Positions 1 through 12,679 of a stretch of 64,000 nt of DNA are shown one piece after another. The position numbers and the translations under genes are program-made. The notes under the pieces were generated by a model. It was not told where the DNA came from, did not search any database, and was given only the letters and a program-made list of their open reading frames with translations. Source of the stretch: Diphasiastrum complanatum (lineage: Eukaryota; Streptophyta; Lycopodiopsida; Lycopodiales; Lycopodiaceae). The DNA is taken from the NCBI GenBank assembly GCA_029204225.1, contig CM055111.1:10923999-10987998 (forward strand), given 5' to 3'. Every line of letters begins with the position of its first letter. Position 1 is the first letter of the stretch.

Positions 1-270
1 TTAAACCATTCTATCCTTTGTATATGTAATTGGTTGAGGACCAATTGGTCTTGCATAATATAAAGAAAATCCTTCCGGGGGGGTGTCCCCATCTTGACCC
101 CTCATCATGTCTTATGATTGAATGCTTTATGAGTGAATGGAGTTACTTCTTTGATATGTAATGTATTTCCTTTTTTTGAAATGTTTATGAATAATTTGCT
201 AACTTGTTTTTAAAGACCAATTCTTAAGCGAAACTTTAGAATCTTAGGAGACCTTCTCTTCTAGTTCACA
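1..270 (+). repeat. 3' part of a 5' LTR
   Basis: The stretch ends in CA at 270 and is followed after four bases by a tRNA-iMet primer-binding site, so it is read as the tail of an LTR whose beginning lies outside the window. It does not resemble the LTR that follows the copia pol at 1930, so the two LTRs flanking this region are not a pair. Confidence 0.55.
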
Positions 271-274
271 ATTT

Positions 275-287
275 TGGTATCAGAGCC
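275..287 (+). other. primer-binding site, initiator Met tRNA
   Basis: TGGTATCAGAGCC, the standard plant LTR-retrotransposon site complementary to the 3' end of initiator methionine tRNA. It primes minus-strand cDNA synthesis and fixes the element orientation as plus. Positions 288-619 are untranslated leader; the short ORFs there show no recognisable domain. Confidence 0.85.
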
Positions 288-619
288 AAGGTTTAACATT
301 CTCTTTTATTTTTATGTGAACTTGTGGTGAAGGCTTTGTATGTTCATGCATGAACCAAATGCCAACACACAGGACTTTGCATGTTTATTTTCGAATTGAC
401 TTTCCTTCCGCTCGAATCTCCTTCTTTTTGCAAGATCTCTCTAAAACAAGAGCTAATAGACTCCATTTGGGAAGTCCTCAAGAATCAGATCTCCAAATTG
501 GTTTTTATTTTAGAGACAATACTCTGCAAAATCGAGCTTCTATCTTTCTTTTTGGAGAATGGCATTTTTCTGAATTACAAGTCTATTTGTACTTTTGGCC
601 TTGAGTTTGTGTATTTCAG

Positions 620-895
620 GTGAATTCAAAAACTCCAATTAAGATGGATAACTCCTCACGAGGCTCCTCAAGTTCTTCTCCATCCTTGTCGTCATCACCT
701 CATGCTTCCTCCAAGTCAACTTCCTCTTCTCGATCTAGGAAAAGGAGGTTTGCTAAGAGTGACAACAAACTTTCTAAATTCGATGGAGATGCTAGTAATG
801 TAGAGAGTTTGCTTGCTTGGATTCAAAATCTTGATACCATCTTTGAGAAAAGTAGATATTTAAATCATTCAAAGATTCGTTTTGCTACCCTACAT
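620..895 (+). pseudogene. Ty3/gypsy Gag N-terminal fragment
   Basis: The ORF opens with a serine-rich basic tail (about residues 10-45) and then KFDGDASNVESLLAWIQ, typical of the start of the gypsy retrotransposon Gag domain (particle assembly). Homology stops near 895, where the frame runs directly into copia reverse transcriptase. Only about 90 residues of Gag remain; zinc knuckle, protease and gypsy pol are missing. The ORF is open across the junction, so it would encode a Gag/RT chimera if expressed, but no function is likely. Confidence 0.6.
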
Positions 896-1915
896 TTACG
901 TAAGTATACTTCACTAACCAAGGGAGTAGACTTTGATGAAACTTTTGCTCCTGTTGCTAAACTAGTTTCATTTCCCTTGCAACTACTTTCAATTGGCCTC
1001 TATTTCAACTTGATATGCTTGGAAGAGGAGATTTTCATGAGGCAACCCAAAGGCTTCATCAAAGAAGATCAAGATGAAAAAGTGTAGAAATAGAAGTTTC
1101 AAAAAGCAAGATTTGAGTTTTATTTGTCAATCCAAATATGCTTCTTGTATTTCAGAAAAGTTTGAAATGAAAGACTGTAAAGGAGTAAAAACTCCTATGG
1201 AGCAAAATGTAAAAGTTTCTAATAGTGATGATGAAGCATCCTTTGAGGACATCACACTATATAGAAGACTTGTAGGCTCCTTGATCTATCTTACTATAAC
1301 TAGGCCTGATCTAAGTTATAGTGTGGGTAAACTAAGCCAATCTATGCAAAATCCATTGGTTTGTCATTGGAAAAATGCAAAAAGTGTGTTGAGGTACATC
1401 TCGGCCACCAAGAACTTAGGCATTTTGTATGATGGATCTAATCTTGCCTTGAGGGCATATTTGGATGCTGATTTTGCAGGTGATAAAGTGGATAGGAGGT
1501 CCACAAGTGCTTTTGTTACCTTTCTTTGCAATGGCATAGTGTCTTGGCTTTCCAAAAAGCAAGATACTATTTCTCTATCTTCAACCGAGTTGGAATACAA
1601 GGCACTAACATCAACAACAGAGGAGATCTTATGGTTGAAGAGGATTTTGGTGGAGTTGCAAGTCATGGAGGCCGCCAATAATATATTGTGACAACCAATC
1701 AAGCCAAGCATTAGCAACCAATCCCACATTCCATGCAAGGAGTGCAAATAGAGATTGCTCAACATTTTGTGAGGGAAAAGGTTCAAGCAAAGGAGATCAA
1801 GCTACATCATGTGTCTTCTTCAGATTGCCTTCTTGATATACGCACTAAAGCCTTGAAAAAGGCTTCAATTATCAAGTTAAGATCAACTTTAGGAGTAGAT
1901 AGATGTATCATGTAA
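896..1915 (+). pseudogene. Ty1/copia reverse transcriptase / RNase H remnant
   Basis: Copia RT begins with GVDFDETFAPVAKL, jumps to FMRQPKGF and, after a frameshift near 1087, resumes at KFEMKDCKGVKTPMEQ. The catalytic YVDD portion is deleted. The C-terminal part is good: LVGSLIYLTITRPDLSYSVG, the RNase H segment with DADFAG, and SKKQDTISLSSTELEY. A stop near 1691 and another frame to 1915 carry the last residues (HFVREKVQAKEIKLHHVSSS). It ends just before a polypurine tract at 1919-1929. A dead copy: it lacks integrase and half of RT. Confidence 0.85.
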
Positions 1916-1929
1916 AAATTGAGGAGGAG

Positions 1930-2419
1930 TGTTAGAATTTAGCAATTTTTACATGGTTTCTTTGATGTATTTGACATCTACGTGGATCCACACATGTGAG
2001 GACCTATCCACATGTGTGAAATGACACTTGTAATATTCAGATCCATTTTGATTAGCCTTCATTTGAGTCAAATATGACATCTCCTAAATTATAGGAGTTA
2101 GGTCCTAGATCGTAGGAATCTAGAAGGTCAACACAAACCACCAATGGATGATGTGGCAAAATTGATAAATCTTATCCAAAGTGGATATGAATGAGTACAA
2201 CGAGCTATCCCACACGTGCTGGATGCAGCTTAGAGAGAGATTATGGTGATTGTGTACTTGATCCATGATGGATCCATTGTAAACCTAATGATGAGAAACA
2301 TTGGTTTGTGAAGCAATCTTGGTGTTTTCACTCTCTTTAGCACTTTCTTTGTGAATGAATGCTTAGTAGATCATAAGTAAACTATTTCTCTATCAGGCCA
2401 TATAGTAGCTGTACTTCAC
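1930..2419 (+). repeat. truncated 3' LTR, family delta
   Basis: Starts TGTTAGAATTT right after the polypurine tract TTGAGGAGGAG. It is closely similar over its whole length to the reverse complement of 63264-63930, which is a complete LTR of this family. Homology stops at 2419, inside the palindromic module of the complete copy (which continues ACGTGTC), where antisense gypsy sequence takes over. It carries the CACATGTGTG-type motifs near 1990-2015 seen in other LTRs of the window. Confidence 0.85.
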
Positions 2420-2474
2420 TGTTGTGTCATCTTCGTAGTATAGAGGTTCGTCACTGGGAGCGGCAACCTTGCCT

Positions 2475-3665
2475 TCACCTACATAGCAAGAAGAAAGCTT
2501 TGACAGTAGTTTTTGTTGGAATAAACTGCACCATTTTGGTTAGCCTGTCAACTACTACCCAAATAGCATCGTGACCCTTCCTTGACTTGGGAAGTCCGAC
2601 CAGAAAATCCATGGAAATACTTTCCCATTTCTTGTTGGGAATTTCCAATGGATGCAATAGACCGGCTGCTTTGAGTCTTTCCACTTTATTTACTTGGCAT
2701 TGTTCAAACTTTTGAACGTATGCCTCGACATGGCCTTTCATTTTTGGCCAATAAATTTCTCTCTTAACAAGATCAAGTGTCCTCTGTATACCAAGGTTCC
2801 CGCACTGGGGCTATCGTGGCACTCATGCAAGATTTGGGCCCTAATGTCTGTGATATCTAGCACACAAACTTTTCCTCTACGAAAAAGCAAACCATTCCAA
2901 ATGGAATAATCAACAAGTATCTTCTCTTCGTGAGATTTCTTGGAATCTTGCTTTCCAAGATTGTCTCTCATTAAAGAGCTTCCAGCCAAGACATCTTGCC
3001 AAATATGACCAAAAAAGTCATCGGTCCGACAAAGATCTCGTAGAGAAAGATACAACTCGAATTGGAACTCAGCAAAGCATAACTGATTAACTTCACCAAT
3101 CCGGCTCAAAGCATCAGTGACACAATTCGACGTACCTCGACGGTATTTAATGTCAAATTTAAACTCTTGAATAAATTCTGACCAGCGAGCCTTACGACCC
3201 CTAAGGTCCGAGGCAACATAGATATACTTAAGAGACTCATGATTTGTCATAACCACAAATTCGGATCCGTACAAATAATGCTTCCAGATCTTTAACACAT
3301 GGATGATAGCAAAAAGTTCCTTCTCATAAGTAAAATACCTACTTTGAGCTGGGTCCAACTTCTTGTTCTCGAAAGCCACAAGTCTACCATCCTGGTAAAG
3401 GACTACACCTACCGCATAGTCACTAGCGTCTGTTTCCACTAGGCCCAGATCCGCTAGGGTCCACTATGTGTAAGATAGGGGCTGTAGATACCAACATCTT
3501 CAAAGCTTCAAAGCTTTAATTAAGTTCATCAGTCCAAACAACAGGAGGACTGATCTTCAAACGCCTTTCGGCCTTCTTCTTATTACCCTTTTTTGTTTTC
3601 CTTTTGGCTTTCTTCACTCCCTTAAGAAAATTCGTTAGAGGCAATGCAAGTAAGACATAGTCTTT
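2475..3665 (-). pseudogene. Ty3/gypsy RT C-terminus, RNase H and integrase N-terminus
   Basis: Read on the minus strand: the tether after RT (PLTNFLKG near 3640, PPVVWTDELN then a stop near 3520), RNase H with METDASDYAVGVVLYQDG and YFTYEKELFAIIHVLKIWKHYL, the DALSR motif, then the integrase zinc-binding region and the start of the catalytic core (WESISMDFLVGLPKSRKGHDAIWVVVD). In-frame stops occur near 3520 and 2740 and the frame ends near 2475 before the second and third integrase acidic residues. Chromovirus-like in domain order; non-functional. Confidence 0.88.
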
Positions 3666-3872
3666 ATGGAAAAGCTCCGTAAGTTATCACTTACGGTTAT
3701 CAACAAAGGAAGCAAATGATCACCTGCTGAACGAATGACCAGCGGTTGTCCAAATGATTGCGGACAAACTACGACCCATCACGGCCTACATCCTTGCACT
3801 ATGATGCATACGGAAGATACATTACTCTGTACTTCTCCTCCTTCACGACGCTCCAATAACAGATCTATGGAT

Positions 3873-3934
3873 CTTGTTTAAATGGCTGTTAATCATCTTG
3901 TAACTTGTTTAAATGGCTGTTAATCATCTTGTAA
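3873..3934. repeat. 31-bp perfect tandem duplication
   Basis: Two identical 31-bp units, 3873-3903 and 3904-3934, each starting CTTGTTTAAATGG and ending ATCATCTTGTAA. Perfect identity suggests a recent duplication or replication slippage. Confidence 0.95.
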
Positions 3935-4040
3935 ACTATAATTACAATTAATCAAAAGACTCTGACAACTATAAATATGTATCTGAGCGAAGAGAAGAGG
4001 GATAGGAGTTGTTGAGTTGAACAATCTGTAGATACACAAA

Positions 4041-4163
4041 GTGATCAAACAATTAAAATAGTAATGATTGACTTATATAGTGCTTTCTTATTTCGACGGC
4101 ACCACGTGTGCTTAGTTCTAGAGTTATCGGGCCATCTTTCTTTTACGAGCCCTTTGAGTGTTT
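4041..4163 (+). repeat. dispersed repeat, inverted partner at 17310-17432
   Basis: About 123 bp matching the reverse complement of 17310-17432 with few mismatches; it includes CACCACGTGTGC and the run ATCGGGCCATCTTTC. Flanks differ on both sides, so the unit has sharp ends. Confidence 0.85.
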
Positions 4164-4640
4164 TTTAAGGAACTCATCTTTGTACTTACAAAGTAGTCGA
4201 ATATACAGTTTGAAGAGAGCAATTCTGTATTCTTGTTGCACTTGACATTGTGCTGGCAGCGCGAAAGATTCCTCTTCATTTGTTTCGTAATCTCTCGTTT
4301 GCTTTTGTTCTTTTCGTCTCTTTCATAGTTTTTGGTTTTGCGCCCCTTCGCGGTTTGCGGTCTTGGAGGTGTGTTTACAATTCACGAATGATTCGCGAAT
4401 CGTTCGTGCTTCGAGTCAAAGGACGTTGACTGTCGCGAATTGTTCTCGTTCGACCTTCGTTTCTTGTTCGTGTTGCGACAAAGTTGCAGGAGTTCGCCAT
4501 TTCTGACAAAAACTTGCTTCGCTTTATGGTACTCTCTGTACTGTTACACTTTATACAACTGTATTTTTACTTGTTATGCTATAAATTGAAGGGTTTAAAG
4601 GGTCTGGTCTTAACTTGTCAAGAGGGACTATGTGAAATCT

Positions 4641-4642
<2 letters not shown>

Positions 4643-4684
<42 letters not shown>
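4643..4684. repeat. (TC)21 microsatellite
   Basis: 42 bp of pure TC dinucleotides. The ORFs running through it are artefacts of the repeat. Confidence 0.97.
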
Positions 4685-4687
<3 letters not shown>

Positions 4688-5031
4688 GTTTCCGACAAGG
4701 ATGATGTTTGTTTCATTTTTTTGGGTATAAACTATTGCCAATACAGCACTCTTGTGCACATAAAAATTGACGATTACGAACATCAACATGAATGATTGTA
4801 GTGCAGCAACATATGCTTTCCAAAGCTGAAGGAAGCCATTTAGAAATGGATACCTCGCACACCATGCAGCCATGCTATATTTGAGAAAGGATCATTAGTC
4901 CAACACCAAGCGGATGTGAAATGTGGAAAACATTATTAGTGCTGGACTGCTACAGCTAAAGCCAACAGAAATAAAATAATTTTAGTTATTTATTCGTAAC
5001 AATCTAATGTAAAACTCAAGAAAGCCATTCA
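4685..5031. other. no gene seen
   Basis: Unique-looking A+T-rich sequence between the TC array and the 3' end of the peroxidase pseudogene. It may include that gene's 3' flank. No motif recognised. Confidence 0.3.
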
Positions 5032-6030
5032 TCAGTTGGTTATACGCTCGTCTTGAATTTCAAAAGTATCAATGCAAGCAATATATGGCATTCTTCCTCC
5101 TCGTTTTGGCTGTAACCAGAGCTGCAGAGGACCTTGCAACATGATCCACTCAAATTTTAGATGATACCTATTGTGGGTCGAGGGATGGGTCTTGAGGAGT
5201 GGTGTTGTTGAAGTTGTAGAGCCTGTTGATAAAGAAAGAGCACATCGACTAGCCAACGGTATGAGCTCCTGCATTTCATTCTCGTTACAGATTAACATCT
5301 TGAAATAGCTAGACTTTTCAGATATATATGTGTTCAAATGGAACAACCAGACACTGCTGACAAGGTTGAATTTGTAGAATTTGAACAATGTTAGTTGGCT
5401 GAGTAAGGGGAGTAAAAGAAAGAACATGAAAATTTTAAATCAGGACAACACACACAATCAAATTTAAAAACATTAATCGAATGCCTTAATTCTTTGAATT
5501 TCTAGACTAATGATGAAAATTGAAACTAGGCATATCTGAAAGAGTAATCATCTCAGCTTGCGATAGACCTTTTGCGAAGATGGTCCAGGCAAATTGCCAC
5601 CAACGTCAGCCACGGGGGCGTCCGGATTTTATCTACAAGAATGGTCCTCCAAGCTGTGCACACAATATATATGTCAAAATCAGGAATAAGTACAAGCTAC
5701 AACATGAACTATGCGCTTGGCATGACAATGTCCTTCCTGGATTGTAAAAGTGAACAGAAATTTTACTGGGTGGATTAAATTATCAACTGCTGGAAATTTC
5801 TGAAATATTCTCAATATCGTGATAACGTTGAATTTCTTATGAAAAATATGTTGTCGCAGGCTGCAAACGCGAGGATATCTGCGCATGACACCATTCCTGG
5901 ACACTTCGCCTTGGCATTGTCGATAACCTCAAGCACCTACTTCCTTCTCAAATGGGTTCCCTGTAGTCGAATCTATGAGCACAGAGCCATCGCAACCCTT
6001 CATCAATCCATGTGGCACAAACAGAACTGA
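5032..6030 (-). pseudogene. class III (secretory) peroxidase pseudogene
   Basis: Three separated coding blocks on the minus strand match plant class III peroxidases, the haem enzymes that oxidise cell-wall phenolics with H2O2. Block 1 (6030-5853): HGLMKGCDGSVLIDSTTG, then after a frameshift EVIDNAKAKCPGMVSCADIL; the distal HFHDCF motif is damaged. Block 2 (about 5661-5524): QLGGPF, VADVGGNLPGPSSQ and, in another frame, KGLSQAEMITLS. Block 3 (about 5280-5040): GAHTVG with the proximal His, then a stop, INRLYNFNNTTPQDPSLDPQ, another stop. The block boundaries agree with introns (one just before GAHT), so this derives from a genomic copy, not a processed transcript. The signal peptide and N-terminal exon were not found. 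It is the only clear trace of an ordinary host gene here. Confidence 0.88.
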
Positions 6031-6897
6031 CCTGCAATTTATGATGAGGCAGAAAACTTAGGGCTAATAACAATAGTAGTCTATGATTTTTTTTTGGATG
6101 TACAAGTACTTATTGCATACACATTTTGAAACATATATATGATATATGAGGAGGAATGTAGTCTAATATTGAACTCGAGTTAAATTAAAGGTTCGAAATA
6201 CGAGTACTTAACAAGTGATTATCACTACCAGGCATGTGCTATCCCATTTCTAGTGATGTAGTTTTGTATTCAGGTAATTAAGTGAACAAATCATATGCGC
6301 TAACTATGGTAGAAGTTTGAGAAAAACATGCTCATGTGAAATTGTAGTTATCAAGTGAATCTGATTAAGCCTAGGCTTTCTTGAATAATACTCAGTTATT
6401 TGACGTTCAATATTGAAGCTGAAAAAACTCTCTTCAATTATTATTCCTGATAGCATTCTCCAGCTGTGCATATTTTGCATACAATACCTTTCGAAATGCA
6501 GTAACACTTCTGAACACTATAAGAAGGAACGAAATGAACCTCAAAGTAGGTCCACATCCAAATTAGACATCACACAGTCATCTCGATAGGGATACATGAG
6601 CTTGCAATTCAAACCATTTTTTTTAATAATTTATTCTGAAAAATATAGAAAAGACAGCAACCTCTATACAAGTAACATCTTTTACAGCACTGCAAATACT
6701 CGGAATATGATCAAAGCAATGAATGAGCTGAGAAAGAGAAGGAAAATGGATAAACCCTTTTTATCTATGATAATAAAACAATAAGCAATCTTCCCTCTAG
6801 AGATGTTATTCAGTCACTAGACCTATGAGTGGAAAAATGAGTTAAAAGAAAACAAAATGCGAGCAACATCATGACGCAGATGTCTAACAATAAAACC
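6031..6897. other. no gene recognised
   Basis: This lies upstream of the peroxidase pseudogene on the minus strand and could hold its lost first exon and promoter. The ORFs here (for example minus 6304-6507) show no recognisable domain and no signal peptide that I can support. Confidence 0.3.
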
Positions 6898-7440
6898 CAC
6901 GAGCGATCGTACCTGAAAGATCAGGTTTGTTTACCAAGTGTTTAAGTGCATAATGATCTACATGGAAAATGAAGGGATATCCTTAAAGATAATGCCTAAA
7001 TTTCTTAATGGAATAGATCATGCCTAAGGCTTCTCGCTTTATAGCGGAATAATTCTTTTCTGAGGCTACTAGTTGTCTACCAACATAATAGATTGGATAA
7101 TCTATATTCTGACTATCTTTCGGACTAAGCACTACACCTATTGCAAAAATGAAGTGTCTACATATACATGAAACTTCTTTGTCCAATCTGGAGGTCTTAC
7201 TCCAGTTGCTTATGCTAAGGATTGTTTTAATTTTTCAAAGGCCTCTTGGTGTTCACTTGACCAGTGATACTCTGCAGTCTTCTTTAATAGTCCTATAAGC
7301 AGTGTAACTATAATAGCATAATCTTTAATTATTCTTCTATAATATCCTACGTGACCTAAGAATCCTCTAAGCTCCCTTATATTGGTTGGATCTAATAATT
7401 CTAGGATCATTTGAATCTTCTTAATATCGGCTTGTATACC
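6898..7440 (-). pseudogene. Ty3/gypsy RT C-terminus and RNase H remnant
   Basis: Minus-strand reading gives the end of RT (IRELRGFLGHVGYYRRIIKD, WSSEHQEAFEKLKQSL), then the RNase H segment GRQLVASEKNYSAIKREALG and IKKFRHYL, and after a frameshift FHVDHYALKHLVNKPDLSG near 6910-6970. The last motif is nearly identical to one in the plus-strand element at 32.5 kb, so the two belong to one gypsy family. Several stops and frameshifts; no integrase remains. Confidence 0.85.
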
Positions 7441-9141
<1,701 letters not shown>

Positions 9142-9286
9142 AAGAAAGTATGAGGGAAAGCGAATAGGGTTTTGTGATTTCCCTCTTTATAGAACCAGAG
9201 GACACTTAGGTGTACTAAGTGCAAATTGCTACTCGCCGTTAGATTGACTGTCCATAATGTGCATAGATCCTAGCCATTGAAAGACT

Positions 9287-9938
9287 TGTGAAAAGTACAG
9301 TACTAAGGACCATAAATGCATCTTTGAATGATCCACAAGGTTGATTGTACGCTTGTTAAACAATCTATCAGAAACTAGTCATCAGAAAACAAGATCTAGT
9401 TTAGCAGCTTGATAGAAAACAAGTAGAGACAATCAAAGCATTGATCAATAAGTGTAATCCAACTCCACACGGGTGGAAATAAGGCTGTAGTACGACCTGT
9501 AGACAATGTTTACAATGTGACAAAGCTGGGTTTCATTGGAAATCAAGAGCAATCACTATACAATGAGAGGAAACAGGAGTTTCTCCTTGAGGCTCCAAAA
9601 GTTTCTATCTTCTCACTATGAGAGCTTGGAATACATAGCAAATTCGACTTCTTTCTTGAAGTTAGGTGGATTTTCAGCATGTAATAAGGAAGTTAACTCA
9701 CTCTTCTTGCCCTAAAATGAAACCCTAGTCTATTTCCTAGAGTCATGCTTGGTAGATAGCTAGTTGGTCAAATTTTCACCTTAAATCTAGGATTTAGGTC
9801 CTATAAACTAGGAATCACTACCAAAATGACATGACCAACCCTATGGACTTGACCTAACCTACATTAGGAGTGGATTTCCATGTGGAATCTTGGCCTCACA
9901 TGTGTGGAATCCACCTATGTACAAAATTTAAATAATAT
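9287..9938 (-). repeat. 3' LTR of alpha copy A, missing its first ~55 bp
   Basis: Matches the 702-bp alpha LTRs from the segment corresponding to the CACACATGTGAGGCC region through to the end TTTTCACA. The palindromic module is degenerate here (CCACACGGGTGG, GTAGTACGACCTGTAG near 9464-9515). Confidence 0.8.
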
Positions 9939-11088
9939 TACATTCTTGGTGATTGATGGTACATAAAGGACATTTTTTAGATCCATGCATTTTGAGGATT
10001 CTAGACACAAAGAGATGGTGCCAACACCATCTATCCTACACGCTTCATCATTTGTAGTAAAGAAAAACTTTTTAGCAGCATTGAAAAAGTGTAAGGTTGA
10101 GAAAAAGTCCTTTTCACAAGACATGTGGGAGCTAGCCCCACTATCGATCCACCAATTGTCTCTTGAATTGCTATTGCTTGTTGCTGAGGATGCAGATGCC
10201 ATCAAGAATACATCTATTTCATCCTCCTCCTCCTCCTTTGCAAGGTTTCCTTGTTTGTCCTCCTTCACTTGTGCTCTTAGCCTCTTGTAGCATTCAGATG
10301 CATAATGCCCCTTCTTTCCACAAAAGAAGCATTTCTGCTTTGACTTGTCCTTTGAGCTTGATGCATCATCCTCTTCTTTGACCTCTTGGATGCTTCTTCT
10401 TTCCATTGGTCTTCTTTTTGCCCTTGAAATATGAGAAATTGGCTTTCTCATCACCATCCTACAAAGACAAGGAACTCATTTTAGATTTTGCATGGAGCAT
10501 CCTACACTCTTCAGCCACTAATACACTGTGAAGTTTTTTTGTAGTTGGCAAAGTTTCTTGGATGGCAAAACTTTGGACCAAATTTGCAAAGTCATCTCCT
10601 AGACCATTAAGGACAATTTGTACAAGCTCTCCATCATGAATCTTCTCTCCAATGGAAGCCAACTCCCTATTTAGAGACTTGATTCTTAGCACATAATCTT
10701 GTGCACTCTCATCACTCCTCTTCATGCTTTGTAGAATCTGATTCCTAAGCATGAGAACCCTCGAAGTGTTACTAGACTCATAGATAGATTTTAAAGATTC
10801 CCAAGCCTCTTTAGCACTCTTACATGATGATACTTCTCTTAAAAGATCATTGCTTACATTCATCTTAATACAGTGAAGTGCAAGCCTAGACCTCTTCTTG
10901 TATCCCACTAATTCATGTGCACCTAGAGGTTCATCTTCATCATCTATTAGAAACTCATAAAGATCCTGGAGCACCATTAGTGACTCCATACTCACTTTCC
11001 AAATAGCATAATTGGTAGAATTTAACCTCTCACTAGCTTCTAGAAGGTAGGCTCCCACTGATCCCATCTTACTAGTAAGATTCAACAC
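9938..11088 (-). pseudogene. alpha Gag-protease, copy A
   Basis: Gag starts at MGSVGAYLLEASERLNSTNY (a UBN2/copia-type Gag) and runs to SKMSSLSL, where a stop splits the frame at about 10460. The second frame carries the zinc knuckle CFFCGKKGHYASEC (CX2CX4HX4C, RNA binding) and the aspartic protease motif WWIDSGASSHM. It ends at SITKN, where the deletion begins. Without the stop it would be near-identical in layout to the Gag of copies B and C. Particle-forming Gag plus maturation protease only. Confidence 0.88.
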
Positions 11089-11683
11089 ACAAGATATAGA
11101 TTTGTTTGAACCTGAAACTCACAAAGGTTTCTAACTTGTAGTGTTTCACTCAAATGTTGACTTCTAATCCAACAGATGGACCTGTAATCATAGTTCTATC
11201 ACTCCCTCACAAAGCTGGAATGAAGATAAGATGAGGTGAAAACTACTCTCAAGCAAATCTTGCCAATCTTGGCTATTCTTGGACAAAAACTGACTCTATC
11301 TCTCTCATTCACTTTGATGTACTTTCAAGACCTGGTTTCCACTTTAAGAAGGTCTGAAATCAGCCTAGATTAATTAGTTTTCAAGAAACAAATTTGAAAC
11401 TAATCAATGGCAACTGATCTTGGTAGCTTATCCTAGGATTTGCACCAAAAATTACATCAAACTGACACCAGATGAATTTTCTGTGATCCAATGAATATAG
11501 GTTATTAAATGCTGGTTCAGAGATGCCCACACGTGTGAACAGTATGGATTTTGATCATGAAAAAGTTTGGGATCAAATTCCCTCACCAAAGTCTGGATAC
11601 CAGCTCGCCCTTACAATACTAGCCTTTTGCGCCAAAACCTGCTAAAATTGGATTAGATTCAAACACTGATCAATAGCCTTGTA

Positions 11684-11699
11684 CTTGACTCTGATACCA
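11684..11699 (-). other. primer-binding site, alpha copy A
   Basis: The minus strand reads TGGTATCAGAGTCAAG immediately after the LTR end (CA), matching initiator Met tRNA. Confidence 0.85.
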
Positions 11700-11868
11700 T
11701 GTGAAAAGTACAGTGCTAAGGACCATAAATGGATCTTTGAATGATCCACAAGGTTGATTGTATGCTTGTTAAACAATCTATCAGAAACTAGTCATCAGAA
11801 AACAAGATCTAGTTTAGCAGCTTGATGGAAAACAAGTAGAGACAATCAAAGCATTGATCAATAAGTGT
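11700..11868 (-). repeat. 5' LTR remnant of alpha copy A
   Basis: The last 169 bp of the LTR, nearly identical to 9287-9455. Homology stops abruptly at 11868, so the U3 and promoter part of this LTR is gone and no target duplication can be tested. The following 180 bp to the GA array include an (A)n tract at about 11899-11912. Confidence 0.88.
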
Positions 11869-12050
11869 ACACAAGACTCACCACTTTTCCACCATTTAAA
11901 AAAAAAAAAAAACTTTTTCTGTTAAGTGGGGTCTTTTACCATAGTAAGGCATTTTTTTGCCACCACTAGCAACTAAGGTTAGTATGCGACGTTTACATTC
12001 CACAGAGGTTTGCGAAGCGAATAAAGTGATATATGTACATAACAGAGCCC

Positions 12051-12192
<142 letters not shown>

Positions 12193-12288
12193 ATATAGGG
12201 ATTTTTCCCTAGAAGTTTTTCTATAAATTTCCCTGATTGAAATGAACTAGGGAATTTCCATACTGGGAAAAGTGGCACAAACGTTTTT

Positions 12289-12343
12289 CCTATATAGGGA
12301 TAATCATCTAGGGAATTTTTCGTAGATGATTTCCCTATATAGG
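12289..12343. repeat. long hairpin in a foldback-rich stretch
   Basis: Left arm CCTATATAGGGATAATCATC and right arm GATGATTTCCCTATATAGG pair over about 20 bp with one mismatch or bulge, around a loop of about 14 nt (12310-12323). Further inverted words (CTAGGGAA, TTCCCTA, AACTAGGGAA) fill 12190-12450. It could be a MITE-like foldback element; no terminal duplication seen. Confidence 0.75.
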
Positions 12344-12679
12344 TAGAAAGTATGCATTTTTCCTAGATTTGCTTTCTAGAAAAAGAATTACTTTTCCTAG
12401 TATGAAAATTCCCTATATTAGTTCATTTTAAACTAGGGAAACTTCCTTTGTTTCCTATATAGGATCATGTCTTATTTTTCTTGTGGCTTGTGATCTATTA
12501 CAACTCAAAAATATATTCAAACTTCCTAATGCAATCACAAATATTAATGCAAATTTTACAACATTTGGATACAAAGCATGCTACACATGTCGGCCAAATT
12601 TGGAAGGCGGCCATACTAAAAATTTGTTACTAAAAGTGGTATAAAAAAATCATTGAAAATATCTAGTAATTGATCACCC

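Larger units (their letters stand above)
3666..4480. other. no gene seen; possible LTR/leader sequence
   Basis: No coding similarity. It holds a 31-bp tandem duplication (3873-3934), a TATA-like TATAAATATG near 3972, a repeat shared in inverted orientation with 17310-17432, and at 4370-4480 a more GC-rich stretch with repeated TTCGCGAAT-like words. These fit an LTR or 5' leader of an unidentified element, but I found no termini. Confidence 0.35.
9287..11868 (-). mobile_element. alpha-family non-autonomous copia-like element, copy A (truncated)
   Basis: A minus-strand element. The 5' LTR is reduced to its last 169 bp (11700-11868), followed by a PBS at 11684-11699, leader, a Gag/protease frame, and a 3' LTR (9287 to about 9938). 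LTR segments shared by both ends (9287-9455 and 11700-11868) are nearly identical. Compared with copy B (33306-37883), one deletion joins the protease region (SITKN) directly to a point about 55 bp inside the 3' LTR, removing the rest of the coding region and the polypurine tract. No RT, RNase H or integrase is present. Confidence 0.85.

Noticed and set aside
275-290. tRNA-like sequence TGGTATCAGAGCC, also at several other places
   Set aside because: These are primer-binding sites next to LTR ends, 13-16 nt long, not tRNA genes.
1364-1786. 140-aa minus-strand ORF
   Set aside because: Antisense of the copia RNase H region, with no similarity of its own.
5032-5427. 131-aa minus-strand ORF as a gene
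   Set aside because: Its frame is not the peroxidase frame; the adjacent frame reads GAHTVG and INRLYNFNNTTPQDPSLDPQ, so the ORF is a shadow over a pseudogene exon.
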